Assembly (NCBI RefSeq): GCF_046557915.1
Contig: NZ_JBHEBG010000007.1
Span: 34,578 to 98,577, forward strand
Origin: JBHEBG01 sp046557915
GTDB lineage: Bacteria; Bacteroidota; Bacteroidia; Flavobacteriales; Flavobacteriaceae
DNA: 64,000 bases
Direction of reading: 5' to 3'
Numbering within the stretch: the first letter of the stretch is position 1; each line of letters begins with the position of its first letter. Made by a program: the position numbers and the translations under genes. This document shows, piece by piece, positions 62,392 through 64,000 of the stretch. The notes beneath the pieces were generated by a model that was not told where the DNA came from, did no database searches, and was given only the letters and a program-made list of their open reading frames with translations.

Positions 62392-64000
62392 ATGAATAAA
62401 CCCCATAAGAATATCACATTCTTAGTATTCCTGTTTTTGACCACTCTTGTTTTTGGTCAGGACACCTATTTGGATAATTTTAATACCCTCCCGGAATCTT
62501 ACTCCCAAAATGACGGTACGTTAAATTTTGCCACAAATTGGGCGGAGTCGGAATCTACCAGCCCTACCGGCGGAAGAATTAGAATAGTCTCCAGTCAATT
62601 ACGCTTCAATAATCTAGATGGTAGAACCATTACAAGAACATTAGATCTTTCGGCAGCTAGCGCAGTAACTCTTACGCTAGATTATGACGCTACTTCTAGG
62701 GGCAACGAAGGCTTGCGGGTAAGACTTTATAACAGCAGCACAAGCTCTTATGAGACCATCGCAACGATTAACACCACTACAAGCGGTTCAATTACACATA
62801 CACTAACTGCGAATCAGATTTCAAACTCTTCGAGAATACGTTTTCAAGGAGTAGACAATAATTGGAGCGGTAGTGAAACAATCTTTGTAGATAACGTTCA
62901 ATTTTCCGTTCCTAGTTCCAATATAGCTCCAGTACTTACTACGACAGGAGATCAGGTATATTGCCCAGGAACTACGATCCCGGTTGTTGAGACCATTAGT
63001 ATTACCGATGCCGATGATACTACGGCAGATGAAGTATCGGTTCAAATCTCTTCTGGATATATTAATGGTGAAGACCTTCTTGCACTTACAGGTTCTCATC
63101 CAACAATAACGGCTACTTGGAGTGCGTCGGAAGGAAAACTTACACTTGCCGGACCAGCTACCCTAACAGCCTTTGAGGCTGCCGTTAGTGCGGTAGTATA
63201 CTCAAGTAGTGCTACCAATCCGACAGGAACTAGAGGTTTTTCTATTACGGTAGGAGATGCAAACTTTTTACCCTCTACAGGCCACTACTATGAATTTATT
63301 TCTAATGTAGGTATTACTTGGACAGCAGCAAATGCTGCCGCTTCTTTACGGACTTATTATGGGTTACAGGGGTATTTGGCAACCTTGACCTCACAGACGG
63401 AAGCAGATTTTTCCGGATCCCAAGCAACAGGTGTGGGTTGGATTGGCGGTAGTGATGCTACAACGGAAGGTGTTTGGCAATGGGTAACAGGTCCGGAAGC
63501 GGGGACAACTTTTTGGAACGGAACAGCAGGTGGTAGTACACCTAATTTTGCATTTTGGAATACAGGAGAGCCAAATCAGGCAGGTAATGAAGATTATGCG
63601 CATATTACAGACAATAGTGTTGGGATACAGGGATCATGGAATGATTTACCCAACGCTGGAGGAGGAGGAGCGTATGCACCTCAGGGCTATGTAGTAGAGT
63701 ATGGAGGTACTACCGGAGATCCGGTTCTAAGTATTTCTGGGACTACAATGATTACTATGGATAATGTAGACCCCACGGCGAGCGATCCTGCGGGTATCAC
63801 TGTGGAATGTATCGGCGACGTACCGGCCAGCGACATCACGGTGGTGACCGACGAGGCGGACAACTGCAGCGCTGCGGCGAACATTGTTGTGGCCTTTGTA
63901 GGCGACAGCGCATTGGTCGGATCCAACCCGGGGACCATTACAAGGACCTATAGCGTAACGGACGAGGCGGGCAACAGCATCACCGTTACCCAGGATATAA
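62392..64000 (+). CDS. Exported multidomain protein with C-type lectin domain (partial, runs off window)
   Basis: The frame is open from ATG 62392 to the window end (536 residues), with a signal peptide ending VFGQ at residue 23. Residues 28-175 are a beta-rich domain of jelly-roll type, 180-285 cadherin-like, and 288-440 a C-type lectin domain with WIGGSD, the calcium/sugar motif EPN in TGEPNQAGN and WND in GSWNDLPN. EPN suggests mannose-type binding. From about 460 an HYR-like repeat begins in GC-rich sequence. The C-terminus is outside the window; a type IX signal is expected but not seen. Confidence 0.85.
   Translation, partial: MNKPHKNITFLVFLFLTTLVFGQDTYLDNFNTLPESYSQNDGTLNFATNWAESESTSPTGGRIRIVSSQLRFNNLDGRTITRTLDLSAASAVTLTLDYDATSRGNEGLRVRLYNSSTSSYETIATINTTTSGSITHTLTANQISNSSRIRFQGVDNNWSGSETIFVDNVQFSVPSSNIAPVLTTTGDQVYCPGTTIPVVETISITDADDTTADEVSVQISSGYINGEDLLALTGSHPTITATWSASEGKLTLAGPATLTAFEAAVSAVVYSSSATNPTGTRGFSITVGDANFLPSTGHYYEFISNVGITWTAANAAASLRTYYGLQGYLATLTSQTEADFSGSQATGVGWIGGSDATTEGVWQWVTGPEAGTTFWNGTAGGSTPNFAFWNTGEPNQAGNEDYAHITDNSVGIQGSWNDLPNAGGGGAYAPQGYVVEYGGTTGDPVLSISGTTMITMDNVDPTASDPAGITVECIGDVPASDITVVTDEADNCSAAANIVVAFVGDSALVGSNPGTITRTYSVTDEAGNSITVTQDI

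Overview
The window comes from a chromosome of a marine-type Flavobacteriaceae (Bacteroidota). The evidence is the gene content: a type IX secretion adhesin with a gliding-motility C-terminal domain, PorP/SprF, bTHX, a DUF2851 protein and the rpsU-xer-hpf-tRNA-tuf-secE-nusG-rpl-rpoBC order. Promoters match the Bacteroidota form (a -7 box TAnnTTTG with a TTG about 17-23 nt upstream), and Shine-Dalgarno sites are almost absent. The genus cannot be fixed from sequence alone; a Maribacter/Zobellia/Arenibacter-like organism is a guess. No prophage, insertion sequence, CRISPR array or defence island was seen.

Bases 1-15000 hold housekeeping genes. They include a partial cdsA, a LUD-domain gene, ftsH, rsfS, birA, pyrE and a Nudix gene with almost overlapping divergent starts. 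An M14 peptidase, a multi-PAS histidine kinase with a single-domain response regulator, coaD, ddl, a PASTA protein, rluD and yaaA follow. Bases 15000-31400 hold bTHX (44 residues), pyruvate carboxylase (whose biotin BirA would attach), a uracil-DNA glycosylase-like gene, an M20 peptidase and a complete trpEGDCFBA operon. The operon is preceded by a previously unannotated-looking attenuator: an 18-residue leader peptide with three consecutive Trp codons, a stem holding those codons, and a terminator. Next come a marR-nitroreductase-yceI cluster with a palindromic operator candidate over its promoter, two thioredoxin-fold proteins and a rhodanese.

Bases 31400-53260 hold a DUF2851-PspC-potassium channel cluster, a sodium:alanine symporter, a helix-hairpin-helix protein, an acyl-CoA dehydrogenase and the translation/transcription superlocus: rpsU (with a rare strong Shine-Dalgarno), a Xer recombinase, hpf, tRNA-Thr, -Tyr, -Gly, -Thr, tuf, tRNA-Trp, secE, nusG, rplKAJL, rpoB, rpoC and a DUF3467 gene. 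Just before tRNA-Trp lies a tRNA 5' fragment whose D loop is replaced by a perfect 18-bp palindrome.

Bases 53260-64000 hold prfC and then a surface locus: a 1276-residue Asp-rich adhesin with near-identical 693-bp GC-rich tandem repeats, a PorP/SprF protein, an OmpA/PD40 protein, and the start of a second exported protein with a C-type lectin domain. The first three look like one export-and-display unit of the type IX system. The GC-rich repeat modules inside AT-rich genes suggest modular exchange between adhesins.
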